A stretch of DNA of 64,000 bases from an uncultured Pedosphaera sp. (GTDB taxonomy: Bacteria > Verrucomicrobiota > Verrucomicrobiia > Limisphaerales > Pedosphaeraceae): NCBI GenBank assembly GCA_903918755.1, contig CAIXFN010000071.1, positions 37,498 through 101,497 on the forward strand, in the 5' to 3' direction. The notes below the pieces were generated by a model, which worked only from the letters and a program-made list of their open reading frames with translations, made no database searches and was not told the origin of the DNA. The position numbers and the translations under genes were made by a program. This document shows, piece after piece, positions 18,762-28,411 of this stretch; position 1 is the first letter of the stretch; each line of letters begins with the position of its first letter.

Positions 18762-18788
18762 GCGTTCGCGGCACCGGGACCAGCGGCC

Positions 18789-20240
18789 TCACGCCTTCGG
18801 CTTCATCTGCGGGAAGAGGATCACGTCGCGGATGCTCTCCTGCCCCAGCAACATCATGCAGAGGCGGTCAATGCCCATGCCCATGCCCCCGGCGGGCGGC
18901 ATGCCGTGCTCCAAGGCCACCAAAAAGTCCTCGTCGAGCTTCTGCTGTTCGCCCCCCGCCTGGTGTTCCAGGCGTTCGCGCTGCTCCACCGGATCGTTCT
19001 GTTCCGAATAGGCCGGCGAGATTTCCTGCCCATTAATGCAGCATTCAAACACTTCCACGGTGGTGGGATCATCCGGGGATAGCTTGGCCAAGGGAACCAA
19101 TTGCTTCGGCAAATGGGTCACGAATGTAGGCTGGATGAGCGTCGGTTCAATCAGCTTCTCGAAAACCGCGCTGGTCACCTCGAAATCCTCGTATTCCTTG
19201 CCAATTTCCGCGCCTAGGGCCACCGCCCGTTCGCGCCGGACTTCCGGGGTCACCTCGAACCAATCCGCGCCGCCCTTTTCCCGGATCAAATCCTTGTAAC
19301 GCGCCCGCCGCCAATTGGGGGTGAGGTCGATGGTCTTGGTGACCTGCCCTTCCGCATCGCGATGCTCGATCACCAGGGTGCCCAGCGTGGTTTGGGCCAC
19401 ATGCACGATCAGGGATTGGACGAGTTCCATCATGGTCTCGTAATCGCCATAGGCCTGGTAGGCCTCCAGCATGGTGAATTCGGGGTTGTGCTTGCGGGAC
19501 AACCCTTCATTCCGGAAATTCTTGCCCACCTCGAAAATCTTGTCGATGCCCCCCACCAACAACCGCTTGTGGTACAATTCAATGGCGATCCGGAGATAGA
19601 AATTGCAGTTGAGCGCGTTGTGATGCGTCACGAATGGCGCGGCCGCGGCGCCGCCGGGAATGTTCTGCATCATCGGCGTCTCCACCTCCACATAACCGCG
19701 CCCGTGGAAGAAATTGCGAATTTCCCGCACGATCGCACTGCGCAGCAAGAAGGTCCGCTTGACGGAATCGTTGGACATCAGGTCCAGATACCGCTGCCGG
19801 TAACGGATCTCGGTATCCACCAGTCCGTGCCACTTCTCGGGCGGCGGTCGCAACGCCTTGGTCAGGATGACAAACGACTCCAATTTGACCGAGATCTCGC
19901 CGGTCCGGGTGGTGAACATCGAGCCGTTGACCCCGATGAAATCGCCGAGGTCGAGGTGCTTGAAGATGTCAAATTGTTCGTCCCCCAAAGCCTGCTTTTG
20001 GGCATAAACCTGGATGCGACCACTCTGATCTTTGATGTCGATGAACAGGCTCTTGCCCATCTCCCGGTGCGCGGTAATGCGTCCGGCCAGCGCCACGGGG
20101 CGCCCCTCCACATAGGCGGCCCGCGCTGCGTCACACGCTTCCGTGGGCGTGAATTTGTTCGCGAAAGGGTTGATCCCCTTCGCCCGCAGGGAGGCGAGTT
20201 TGGCTTTGCGTTGCTCGATCAATGAATTTGTTTCGTCCAT
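18789..20240 (-). CDS. lysS: Lysyl-tRNA synthetase, class II
   Basis: 483 residues from the ATG at 20240 (MDETNSLIEQRKAKLASLRA), which matches the usual LysS opening. The frame is open 44 codons further upstream but that part is not conserved-looking. The enzyme charges tRNA-Lys. An N-terminal OB-fold anticodon domain (PVALAGRITAHREMGKSLFI, residues 50-160) precedes the class II catalytic core: FEVGKNFRNEGLSRKHNPEF is motif 2 and GMGMGIDRLCMMLLG is motif 3. The YRQRYLDLM and GGAAAAPFVTHHNAL blocks are LysS-specific. It converges on the EIIA gene with 27 bases between the stops; I see no strong terminator there. Confidence 0.97.
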   Translation of the reverse strand: MDETNSLIEQRKAKLASLRAKGINPFANKFTPTEACDAARAAYVEGRPVALAGRITAHREMGKSLFIDIKDQSGRIQVYAQKQALGDEQFDIFKHLDLGDFIGVNGSMFTTRTGEISVKLESFVILTKALRPPPEKWHGLVDTEIRYRQRYLDLMSNDSVKRTFLLRSAIVREIRNFFHGRGYVEVETPMMQNIPGGAAAAPFVTHHNALNCNFYLRIAIELYHKRLLVGGIDKIFEVGKNFRNEGLSRKHNPEFTMLEAYQAYGDYETMMELVQSLIVHVAQTTLGTLVIEHRDAEGQVTKTIDLTPNWRRARYKDLIREKGGADWFEVTPEVRRERAVALGAEIGKEYEDFEVTSAVFEKLIEPTLIQPTFVTHLPKQLVPLAKLSPDDPTTVEVFECCINGQEISPAYSEQNDPVEQRERLEHQAGGEQQKLDEDFLVALEHGMPPAGGMGMGIDRLCMMLLGQESIRDVILFPQMKPKA

Positions 20241-20436
20241 ACAGATTTGCGCCTCCAGATAGAACACGGATTGCCGCGGCTTGTCCAAGACTTTGTCCCG
20301 GTCCCGATCCACCCTCGCCACCCCATTCTTCAGCATGGCGCGTCCGCCGCCCCTCTGGTAGGGTGGGCCCACTTCCCGCGGAATCGCGGGTGATCCCGGT
20401 CAATCGCCCTTTGACCCCGGCGGCCCAGCCGCTGCC

Positions 20437-21252
20437 ATGAACACTATGAACCAACTCTTGTTGCCCCGGTCCCCCCGGCGCGCCGGCCTGTGCGGGTCCG
20501 GTTTTACCCTCATCGAACTGCTCGTGGTCATCGCGATCATCGCCATCCTCGCCGGCATGCTCCTCCCGGTCCTCGCCCGCGCCAAGCAACGGGCCTTGAG
20601 CATCGCCTGTTTGAGCAATCTGAAACAGTTGCAGATTTGCTACGTGATGTACTGCCAGGACAACCATGATTTCGTCCCGCTGAACCACGCCGTTTCCACC
20701 ACCAGCCTCCAGCAGTCCTGGGTCCTGGGCAATGCCAAGACCGACCTCACCACCAGCAACATCGAGGCGGGCGTGTTGTTTCCGTACAATCGCTCCGTCA
20801 GCGTTTACGTCTGTCCCGCGGATCAGTCTAAGACCCTCCCGAGCGCCGGCCTGCCCCTGGGCGTACCTCGTTGCCGCAGCTATTCAATTGATTACGTCCT
20901 CGGCGGCGATGATGGCCTCGCTTACGTCATCAACCGCGCCGCGGACATCGTCCACCCCGTCCCCTCCAAAAAATCCGTCTTCTGGGACGAAGATTACCGC
21001 AGCATCGACAACGGCGCCTTCGGCATCCTGCCCAAGGGCAACTGGTCCTGGTGGAACCAACCCGCCAGCCGGCATAACCGCGGCTGTTGCATGTCCTTTT
21101 TCGACGGTCACGCGGAATATTGGAAATGGCTGGACCCCAGCGTCCTGGCCGTCGGGGTGCCGGTTTCCCCGGTGGGTTCCGCCATGGCCACGCCGCCCGT
21201 ACCCACCACCGACCGGGACCTGCCCCGCGTGCAGGCCACCACTCCGCCTTGA
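20437..21252 (+). CDS. Prepilin-like (type II secretion/pseudopilin) N-terminal-cleavage protein
   Basis: 271 residues. Residues 22-50 form a textbook type IV prepilin signal, GFTLIELLVVIAIIAILAG, with the conserved Glu at +5, so a prepilin peptidase is expected to cut after the Gly. It continues with LLPVLARAKQRALSIACLSN and a beta-rich globular domain ending in the FDGHAEYWKW motif. This architecture, with a C-terminal H-x9-DG-like box, is found in large paralogous families in Verrucomicrobiota and Planctomycetota, where exact roles are mostly unknown. It is divergent from lysS with about 200 bases between the starts. Confidence 0.9.
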   Translation: MNTMNQLLLPRSPRRAGLCGSGFTLIELLVVIAIIAILAGMLLPVLARAKQRALSIACLSNLKQLQICYVMYCQDNHDFVPLNHAVSTTSLQQSWVLGNAKTDLTTSNIEAGVLFPYNRSVSVYVCPADQSKTLPSAGLPLGVPRCRSYSIDYVLGGDDGLAYVINRAADIVHPVPSKKSVFWDEDYRSIDNGAFGILPKGNWSWWNQPASRHNRGCCMSFFDGHAEYWKWLDPSVLAVGVPVSPVGSAMATPPVPTTDRDLPRVQATTPP

Positions 21253-21384
21253 TCCCGTGTCGACGGCCACATGCGCGCATCCCCTTCAACCTCGTTTGCG
21301 AACTACCAAAAGGTCTTTCGCTCAGCCGGAGCCAGCGAGACCGAAGCCGGATTTGAGTCACAAATTTCGTTCTTTGGGGCCGCC

Positions 21385-22470
21385 ATGCTAACCGAACGTG
21401 AACAGCGAAGAATCCTGAAAGGCAGGAATGTTGCAGCCCTGATTGGAGCCGGAATCGCGGGATATTTGGACGCACCGCTGGACGAGGCCTTGCTGCAGCG
21501 GGCCGCCCAGATCTCGCCCACCAATCCCGTTGTCTGGGCCGCCCTGGGGTATCGCAGTTTCAGTTTGATCGCCAATGGGCTGACCAACGGCGGGTCAATG
21601 GAAGCAACCTGCCAAAACGCGGTGGATCAATGGCAAAAATTGGCTCCCGAAAACGCCGCTCCTCGTTACCTGGCGGCAGCCCTCGCTGCGCGCCAATCCA
21701 ACCTGGCGGTGGCCAAACAACTGCTCCGGGTCGCCTCCCAAATGGATACGTTCGACTCTTGTGAAGGCCCGCTCAACCGCTGCGTGGTCGTGGCCCTGGA
21801 GTCCGCTGGACGCAGCCGATTCACGGCGCGTCTCGTGGGTTCCGGGAATGTCTCTGGTTTGGTTGCCTGGCACAAATTGAGCCAGTCAATCCTGGATTCC
21901 GCCCCTTCCCGGGAAGAAATTCAAGGTTGTCTCCAACTCGGCTCCCAACTGGCCCGCGACAACAGTATCGCGACCCAAATGCTGGGTTGGGCGATCCAAA
22001 AGCAAGGTTGGGCGAAAATCGCGGAACCGACCACCCCGGCGGAGCTGGCACGAATTGCCGCCGCCAGGCAGCACGTCAGACTGGCTAATGATTATCTGGA
22101 ATCACACCGTACCCGGATCGTAACCGAGGCCCAGTGGATCGATTACTTTGATCGCTCTTTCATCGTCGGGGAAATGACGGCGATTCAGGAGTTGGCCGCC
22201 CAGCTCGGCGACACCTTCAGTTACGCTTGCCGCCCCGCCAACGACTCAGGCAGAATGTTTCCCCATGGCAGTAGTGCTTCATCACCTGCGGGACGGAAAC
22301 CAACAGTGCGGCCGGAATCGGTCCACTTTCCCATCGGTCTGCAATTTCGCAACCCGCTCCCGAATCGCCGGATTGGCCCTGCTGCTGGCTTTCTTTTTTT
22401 CCACGCCCCTGCTCCCCTTGCGCGCCGCCCCCATCAGCCAGCCCAATATCATCGTCATCTTGGTGGATGA
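21385..22470 (+). CDS. TPR-like helical protein with uncertain C-terminus
   Basis: 361 residues from the ATG at 21385 (MLTEREQRRILKGRNVAALI); the frame is open back to 21271 but the extra 38 residues look random. The helical part contains TPR-like pairs (LLQRAAQISPTNPVVWAALG, PRYLAAALAARQSNLAVAKQ). From about 22240 the frame turns Pro/Arg/His-rich and overlaps the start of the sulfatase by 206 bases in another frame, so the last 75 or so residues may be spurious. Either the original stop was lost or a frameshift lies near 22240. Function unknown. Confidence 0.55.
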   Translation: MLTEREQRRILKGRNVAALIGAGIAGYLDAPLDEALLQRAAQISPTNPVVWAALGYRSFSLIANGLTNGGSMEATCQNAVDQWQKLAPENAAPRYLAAALAARQSNLAVAKQLLRVASQMDTFDSCEGPLNRCVVVALESAGRSRFTARLVGSGNVSGLVAWHKLSQSILDSAPSREEIQGCLQLGSQLARDNSIATQMLGWAIQKQGWAKIAEPTTPAELARIAAARQHVRLANDYLESHRTRIVTEAQWIDYFDRSFIVGEMTAIQELAAQLGDTFSYACRPANDSGRMFPHGSSASSPAGRKPTVRPESVHFPIGLQFRNPLPNRRIGPAAGFLFFHAPAPLARRPHQPAQYHRHLGG

Positions 22471-24604
22471 CATGGGATTCTCCGATATCGGCTGCTATGG
22501 CAGCGAAATCCCCACTCCCAACCTCGACCAACTGGCGGCCAACGGACTGCGCTTTACCCAGTTCTATAACACGGGCCGCTGCTGTCCTTCGCGGGCCAGC
22601 CTGCTGACCGGACTCTACTCCCACCAGGCGGGCGTCGGCCACATGGTGGAAGATGGCGGGGTGCCGGGTTACCGCGGCCGGCTGAACGACTCCTGCGTCA
22701 CTCTGGCGGAAGTGCTCAAACCGGCCGGTTATTTCACGGCCATGACCGGGAAATGGCATGTGGGGATGGAACACGGCGTGACCCCCGCGAAGCGCGGCTT
22801 CATGCGCAGTCTGAACGCCCCGGCGGGCGGTTTTTATTATGGCGCCTCCCCGCGCGCGGAATTGTATCTCGACGGCCGCAAACTCGCCCCCAACGCCCCG
22901 GAACTGCCCAAGGATTGGTACACCACCGATCTCTGGACGGACTATGGCATCCGGTTCATCGATGAGGCGCGCGCCGCCAAGAAGCCCTTTTTTCTCTACC
23001 TCGCGCACAATGCCCCGCATTTCCCCTTGCAGGCGCCCGCGGATGAAATCGCGAAGTTTCGCGGTAAATATCGCGTCGGCTGGGATAAACTCCGGGAAGC
23101 CCGCCACGCCCGGCAGCTCGAACTGGGCATCATGGACAAATCCTGGCCGCTTGCGCCCCGACCGCCGGCGGTGAAAGCCTGGGATTCCCTCACCCCGGCC
23201 GAGCAGGATCGGTTCGACGAAATCATGGCGATTTACGCCGCCTGCGCCGCGCACATGGACACCGCGGTCGGGCGATTGGTAAGCGCGCTCCGGGAACGCG
23301 GCGTGCTGGACAACACCCTGATCCTTTTTATGAGTGACAACGGCGGCAACGCCGAGGGCGGCCCTAACGGCACCACGGAAGGCAGTCCCCTGGGCAGCGC
23401 CGCTTCCACGGTATTTTGCGGCCAGTCCTGGGCCACCCTCGAAAACACCCCCTTGCGCCGCTACAAACACTTCAATCATGAAGGGGGCATCGCCACGCCG
23501 CTCATTGCCCATTGGCCCGCGGGCATTGCCGCCCAGGGCGAATTGCGCGCACAACCGGGTCACCTGATCGATATCATGACCACCTGCGTGGAAGTCGCCG
23601 GGGCCACGTATCCCCGCAAGTTCAAGGGCAAGCCCATCCGGCCGATGGAAGGCCGGAGTTTGGTGCCGGCCTTCGCCAACCAACCGGTCACCCGCGAGGG
23701 ACTCTTTTGGGAACACGAAGGCAACGCCGCCGCCCGCGTCGGGGATTGGAAAATCGCCCGCGTCGGCCGGAACGGCGCCTGGGAATTGTATAATCTCGCG
23801 AGTGACCGCACCGAGTTGCAGGATCTCGCCGCGACCCAACCGGAACGGCTCCGCGAAATGGCCGCCCTCTGGGATCGCTGGGCGGAACGCGCTCAGGTCA
23901 AGCCCTACCCCACCCCGGCCGCCGCCAAACCCAAAGCCCCCACCGTCAAATCCACCGCCACGCACCAAACCAACCAACTCGAAGGCTGGTCGGTCATCAT
24001 CAACACGCGCCTGCTCGAAACGGAACCGGAGGCCACGGCGAAGGCGCTGGAGCTCCTGCGGATCCAACTCCAGGAAATCATCCGCGTCGTCCCCGCGCCC
24101 GGCGTAAAATTTCTGCGCACGGTCAATTTGTGGTTCTCCCCCGAATATCCCGGCATCCCGCCCCGGGCGGAATTTCATCCGGACGCCGGCTGGCTGCGCG
24201 ACCACGGGCGCGATCCGCGTATGGCGAAGGGCGTGGAATTCACGGACGTGCGGAGTTTCGCCGCCGAGACCATCCGGATGCCGAATTTCACCCTGCACGA
24301 ATTGGCCCACGCCTACCACGACGGCATGCTGCCGGGCGGATTTGACAACGCGGACCTCAAGGCGGCCTACGACCGCGCCAAGGCCAGCCATACCTACGAT
24401 AAGGTCGAGCGCTGGTTCGGCAGCGGCCGCCCCAACACGCACGAGCGCCACTACGGCATGACGAATCCCATGGAGTATTTTGCCGAATCCACCGAGGCTT
24501 ATTTTTCCCGCAACGATTTCTATCCTTTTAATCACGCGGAACTCATCCAACATGATCCCGAAATGGAAAAGCTGCTCACCCGGCTTTGGGGCGTGACCCC
24601 TTGA
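22265..24604 (+). CDS. Sulfatase fused to a zincin-like metallopeptidase domain
   Basis: 779 residues. After a 30-residue N-terminus comes a signal segment ([19 protein letters not shown]), then a sulfatase domain (about residues 60-540): [20 protein letters not shown] with metal ligands, and [19 protein letters not shown] near residue 104. There the CxPSR motif marks the first Cys for conversion to formylglycine, which needs a maturase. TGKWHVG and [10 protein letters not shown] are also family blocks. After a Pro/Ala-rich linker near 545-560, the last 210 residues form a second domain with HELAHAYHD near residue 677, a HExxH zinc site, and [20 protein letters not shown], whose Glu is a likely third ligand. 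This second domain resembles secreted stand-alone proteins of planctomycetes. Probably periplasmic or extracellular. Confidence 0.9.
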   Translation: MAVVLHHLRDGNQQCGRNRSTFPSVCNFATRSRIAGLALLLAFFFSTPLLPLRAAPISQPNIIVILVDDMGFSDIGCYGSEIPTPNLDQLAANGLRFTQFYNTGRCCPSRASLLTGLYSHQAGVGHMVEDGGVPGYRGRLNDSCVTLAEVLKPAGYFTAMTGKWHVGMEHGVTPAKRGFMRSLNAPAGGFYYGASPRAELYLDGRKLAPNAPELPKDWYTTDLWTDYGIRFIDEARAAKKPFFLYLAHNAPHFPLQAPADEIAKFRGKYRVGWDKLREARHARQLELGIMDKSWPLAPRPPAVKAWDSLTPAEQDRFDEIMAIYAACAAHMDTAVGRLVSALRERGVLDNTLILFMSDNGGNAEGGPNGTTEGSPLGSAASTVFCGQSWATLENTPLRRYKHFNHEGGIATPLIAHWPAGIAAQGELRAQPGHLIDIMTTCVEVAGATYPRKFKGKPIRPMEGRSLVPAFANQPVTREGLFWEHEGNAAARVGDWKIARVGRNGAWELYNLASDRTELQDLAATQPERLREMAALWDRWAERAQVKPYPTPAAAKPKAPTVKSTATHQTNQLEGWSVIINTRLLETEPEATAKALELLRIQLQEIIRVVPAPGVKFLRTVNLWFSPEYPGIPPRAEFHPDAGWLRDHGRDPRMAKGVEFTDVRSFAAETIRMPNFTLHELAHAYHDGMLPGGFDNADLKAAYDRAKASHTYDKVERWFGSGRPNTHERHYGMTNPMEYFAESTEAYFSRNDFYPFNHAELIQHDPEMEKLLTRLWGVTP

Positions 24605-24629
24605 CCCTTTTTTAAGCAAACTGATCCCG

Positions 24630-25733
24630 ATGAAAATCAAACGCATCTTCGCGCATCGCGTCGAACTCCCTCTGCACGAAACCACTTACAAATGGTCCGG
24701 CGGCAAATCCGTCACCGTTTTTGACAGCACCATCGTCGGCGTGGAAACCGACACCGGCCTGGTCGGCTACGGCGAGGTCTGCCCACTCGGGCCCTTTTAT
24801 CTGCCCGCCTATGCGGACGGCGTGCGGGCCGGCTTGCGGGAATTGGGGCCGCACCTGATTGGCCAGGACCCCCGGGAATTGACCAAACTCAACTATCGCA
24901 TGGACGCCGCGCTGAAGGGCCATCCGTATGTGAAATCAGGCATCGATATCGCCTGCTGGGACATTTTGGGCCAATTCGCCCAAATGCCCGTCTGTGAATT
25001 GCTCGGCGGCCGTTACGGCGAGGACGTGCATCTCTACCGCGCCATCTCCCAGGAAACGCCAGAGATCATGGCCGGCAAAGTGGCCGAGTATCGCGCCCAG
25101 GGCTACCGCCGCTTTCAACTGAAGGTCGGCGGCGATCCCGATGTGGACATCGCCCGCATCCATGCCGTGGCGGCCCAGTTGGAGTCCGGCGACCGCCTCG
25201 TGGCCGACGCCAACACCGGCTGGGTCCAACACGAAGCCGTACGGGTGGCCCGCGCGGTGCGCGATGTGGATGTTTACATCGAGCAACCCTGCCTCACCTA
25301 CGAGGAATGCCTGGCCGTCCGCCGCCAGACCCCGCACCCCTTCGTCCTCGACGAGAATATCGACGACCTCAACATCCTCCTGCGCGCCAAGGCCGATCTG
25401 GCCATGGATGTGGTGAATTTGAAGATCAGCAAGCTCGGCGGCCTTACCAAGATCCGCCAGGCCCGCGACCTCTGCGTCAGCATGGGCATCGCCATGACCT
25501 TGGAAGATTCCTGGGGTGGCGATATCGCCACGGCTGCCATTGCCCATCTCGCTCACAGCACGCCGACGCCGTTCCTGTTCACCACCACGGATTTCAACAG
25601 CTATGTCACCGTCAGCACCGCCGATGGAGCGCCCCAGCGCGTGAACGGCCGGATGGCGGCGTCCAAATCACCGGGCCTGGGCATCCAGCCAAAAATGGAA
25701 GTCCTCGGGCCCCGCGTGGTGGAAATCTCATGA
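24630..25733 (+). CDS. Enolase-superfamily (mandelate racemase/muconate lactonizing) enzyme, cis-3-hydroxy-L-proline dehydratase-like
   Basis: 367 residues. The N-terminal capping domain runs to about residue 120, followed by the barrel. Catalytic and metal residues are in place: the Lys in [10 protein letters not shown] (first barrel base), metal ligands in [21 protein letters not shown] and PFVLDENID, and the second base Lys in NLKISKLGG. The [30 protein letters not shown] and TTDFNSY stretches resemble cis-3-hydroxy-L-proline dehydratases more than epimerases, but I could not align it, so the substrate is uncertain. No signal peptide. It follows the sulfatase by 25 bases and shares a 4-base ATGA overlap with the next gene, so this block is an operon. 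Confidence 0.85.
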   Translation: MKIKRIFAHRVELPLHETTYKWSGGKSVTVFDSTIVGVETDTGLVGYGEVCPLGPFYLPAYADGVRAGLRELGPHLIGQDPRELTKLNYRMDAALKGHPYVKSGIDIACWDILGQFAQMPVCELLGGRYGEDVHLYRAISQETPEIMAGKVAEYRAQGYRRFQLKVGGDPDVDIARIHAVAAQLESGDRLVADANTGWVQHEAVRVARAVRDVDVYIEQPCLTYEECLAVRRQTPHPFVLDENIDDLNILLRAKADLAMDVVNLKISKLGGLTKIRQARDLCVSMGIAMTLEDSWGGDIATAAIAHLAHSTPTPFLFTTTDFNSYVTVSTADGAPQRVNGRMAASKSPGLGIQPKMEVLGPRVVEIS

Positions 25734-28411
25734 ACCGCCACCCCTCACTGACCCGCCTCGCCGCCTGGCTTCTGGCCGCCTCCCTGGCTGGGCTGGCCTC
25801 CCTGGCTGGGCTGGCCTCCCCGGTGACCGCTGGGGAATCCCGGGTCAGCGAGTTGAACTGCACCGCCTGCCATGCGGCTTCGGAGAAGCAATCCGCGTGG
25901 CTCGCCCCGAAGGTGGCCCCCCGTCTCAACGAAGCAGGCAGGCGGTTGAGCCCGGATTGGTTAAGGGCGTTTTTGGCCGCGCCCGCGACCACGTTCCCGG
26001 GAACCACCATGCCCGATTCGCTGTCCGGCCAATCCGTCGCGGAACGGGCCGCCAGTGCCGAGGATCTCACCCATTATTTGCTTTCGCTCACGCCGGGCAA
26101 ATTTCAGCGGGAATTGCCGGACCGGGCGGCCGTGGAACGCGGCGAAAGCCTGTATCATAAGATCGGGTGTGTGGCCTGCCACACCCCGCTCGGGACGAAC
26201 GCTCCCGTGGCCACCTCGGCTCCCTTCCCCAATCTAGTCGCAAAATGGTCGTTTACGGGCTTGCGCCAGTTCCTGCGCGACCCGCTGGCCTCCCGCCCCA
26301 GCGGTCGGATGCCGGGGATGAATCTCACGGATCGCGAAGCCGCCGACCTCGCGCATTATCTCCTGCACGACACCAAAGTGCCCGCCACCTTGGAGGTCGC
26401 CCAGTTCCAGGGACCGATCCGTTCGCTGGCGGATCTGGACCATGCCGAATTGGCCCGCACGGGTCCGGCCACCAGTTTCGCGCTGGAAGAGCCGGGCCGG
26501 GCTCGGGGTTCCGCTCTGCGCTTCTCTGGCTGGCTGCACGTCGAGCAACCCGGTGAATACACATTCTTTCTCAACGTCTCAGGGGCCAGCCGCCTCTCCC
26601 TGGACGGCGATTGGCTGACCGGCGACGAAAGTTGGGAAACCGGCAGCGTCGCCGAAACCCGCAAAGTCCGCCTGGACACCGGCGCCCATCAATTGCTGGT
26701 GGATTACGTCCAACGCGGCTCCCAACCGCCCGCGCTGAAACTGGAATGGCAGGCACCGGGCGGCGCCCGCGAACCGATCCCTGCTCAACGCCTCAGCAGT
26801 GAACATGATTTCGTCCCCGCCGCCCCGGCCTTCCCCGTAGACCCGGTCAAAGCCGCGCGTGGTCAGGCGCTGTACGCGAAGCTGAATTGCGCCGCCTGCC
26901 ATGAGTCCCATCCCGCGCCGGGAAACCGTCCGCCCGCGCTTGCCGCGTTGCCTCCGGACCGGGGTTGCCTCGCCACGACCCCGCCTGCCGGCGTGCCGGA
27001 TTATCACCTGGACGCCAACCAGCGCGCGGCGTTGCAAAAGGAATTGGCCGCTTTGAACCGCCCGGACCTTGCCGCCCCGTCACCCCGGGAAAAGCTGGCT
27101 TTCGCGTTTGCCACGTTCAATTGCACCGCCTGCCACGTGCGCGAAGGCAAAGGCGGACCCAAGGCCGACCGGGATGCCTTTTTCACGTCGAACGGCACGG
27201 ACCTGGGCGATGAAGGCCGGTTGCCACCCCGCCTGGAGGATGCGGGGAACAAGCTGCGTCCCGCCTGGCTGGCCCAGGTGCTGGCCGAAGGCGCGGCCGT
27301 CCGCCCTTATTTCAACACGCGCATGCCGGTGTTCGGCGCGGCCAATGTGGGCTACCTGGCCGACCTCTTTATCAGCCTGGACCGGAATGCCCAACCCGTT
27401 CGCCCTGTCACGGACACCCCGGAGGTTCAGCGCGAGGTGGGCCGCCAGTTGACCGGCACGGACGGGCTTTCCTGCATCGTTTGCCATCGTTTTAATCGGC
27501 AGCCCGCCCAGACCATGCAGGTAATCGATCTCATCACCGCCACCCAGCGGCTCAATGAGGATTGGTTCCGGGAGTTCCTGCTGGACCCGAACCGCTTCCA
27601 TCCGGGCACCCGCATGCCGGCCTTCTGGCCCGGCGGTGTGAGTCCCATGCCCGCCTTACTCGGCGGCAGCACGGAACGCCAGCACGCCGCGCTTTGGACT
27701 TATTTGGCGGACGGCCCGCGCGCGAAATTCCCCGTGGGCTTGAGTCGGCAAAGCCTGGAACTCATCGTCGGCGGCGAGGCGGTCGTTTATCGCGGGAAAC
27801 TCTGGGAAGCCGGTTTTCGCGCGGTCGCGACCGGCTACCCGGGCCAGCTTAACTCCGCGTTTGATGCCGAGGAAATGCGCCTCGCCCTGCTGTGGCGTGG
27901 TCGCTTCCTGAACACCGGCGCCCACTGGAACAGCCAGGGCATGGGCCAGATCCACCCGCAGGGAACGGATGTCGCGGTCTTCCCGCACGGATCGGCCTTC
28001 GCCGTCCTGCCCGCGCCGGACTCCGCCTGGCCAACCAACACCGCCAAAGAACTCGGCATGAAATTCCGCGGCTATCAACTCGATGCGCTGAAGCAGCCGA
28101 CATTGCTCTACTCTTTTGGCGGCACGGCGATCACCGATTGCCTCACGCCCTTCGAAGCCGGGGGCAAGTCCGGCTTCCACCGCACTCTCCGCATGAACCC
28201 GGGCGCGCCGGACGGCCTGTATTTCCGCCTCGCCCGCGGCCAGTTGGTCGCGGCTTCGGATGGTGCCTGGCGCTATGCGGCCACCGTCACGCTCGCCGTG
28301 AAGAACGGCCCCCCGGCGCACCTCCGCGGAACCGGCGCCCAGCAGGAATTGCTGTTCCCCCTCCCCGCCGGCAAGGAACCCCAAACCCTGGAGATCGACT
28401 ATGTCTGGTAA
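25730..28411 (+). CDS. Secreted multihaem cytochrome c with PA14 domain
   Basis: 893 residues from the ATG at 25730, which overlaps the previous stop (ATGA). The frame is open far upstream but that part is a shadow of the preceding gene. A signal peptide ([16 protein letters not shown]) precedes five CxxCH haem sites: CTACH near residue 43, CVACH near 147, CAACH near 387, CTACH near 465 and CIVCH near 582. A PA14-type carbohydrate-binding domain ([20 protein letters not shown]) lies near residues 230-350, between the second and third haems. The C-terminal 250 residues are a beta-rich domain without haems. This layout recurs in Verrucomicrobiota and Planctomycetota next to ThuA or sorbosone-dehydrogenase-like proteins, suggesting an electron acceptor for sugar oxidation; that role is inferred. 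Confidence 0.9.
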   Translation: MNRHPSLTRLAAWLLAASLAGLASLAGLASPVTAGESRVSELNCTACHAASEKQSAWLAPKVAPRLNEAGRRLSPDWLRAFLAAPATTFPGTTMPDSLSGQSVAERAASAEDLTHYLLSLTPGKFQRELPDRAAVERGESLYHKIGCVACHTPLGTNAPVATSAPFPNLVAKWSFTGLRQFLRDPLASRPSGRMPGMNLTDREAADLAHYLLHDTKVPATLEVAQFQGPIRSLADLDHAELARTGPATSFALEEPGRARGSALRFSGWLHVEQPGEYTFFLNVSGASRLSLDGDWLTGDESWETGSVAETRKVRLDTGAHQLLVDYVQRGSQPPALKLEWQAPGGAREPIPAQRLSSEHDFVPAAPAFPVDPVKAARGQALYAKLNCAACHESHPAPGNRPPALAALPPDRGCLATTPPAGVPDYHLDANQRAALQKELAALNRPDLAAPSPREKLAFAFATFNCTACHVREGKGGPKADRDAFFTSNGTDLGDEGRLPPRLEDAGNKLRPAWLAQVLAEGAAVRPYFNTRMPVFGAANVGYLADLFISLDRNAQPVRPVTDTPEVQREVGRQLTGTDGLSCIVCHRFNRQPAQTMQVIDLITATQRLNEDWFREFLLDPNRFHPGTRMPAFWPGGVSPMPALLGGSTERQHAALWTYLADGPRAKFPVGLSRQSLELIVGGEAVVYRGKLWEAGFRAVATGYPGQLNSAFDAEEMRLALLWRGRFLNTGAHWNSQGMGQIHPQGTDVAVFPHGSAFAVLPAPDSAWPTNTAKELGMKFRGYQLDALKQPTLLYSFGGTAITDCLTPFEAGGKSGFHRTLRMNPGAPDGLYFRLARGQLVAASDGAWRYAATVTLAVKNGPPAHLRGTGAQQELLFPLPAGKEPQTLEIDYVW
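25778..25813 (+). repeat. Two tandem 18-base units inside a signal peptide
   Basis: The unit GCCTCCCTGGCTGGGCTG occurs twice in direct succession and a third partial unit follows. It stays in frame and duplicates six residues (ASLAGL) of the hydrophobic core of the cytochrome signal peptide. Confidence 0.9.

Noticed and set aside
18762..18788. Bidirectional terminator between the EIIA and lysS stops
   Set aside because: Only 27 bases are available and no stable stem with a T-tract is visible.
22217..24685. 822-residue open frame on the minus strand over the sulfatase
   Set aside because: It is an antisense shadow of a GC-rich gene; its translation has no domain motifs while the plus strand has clear sulfatase motifs.
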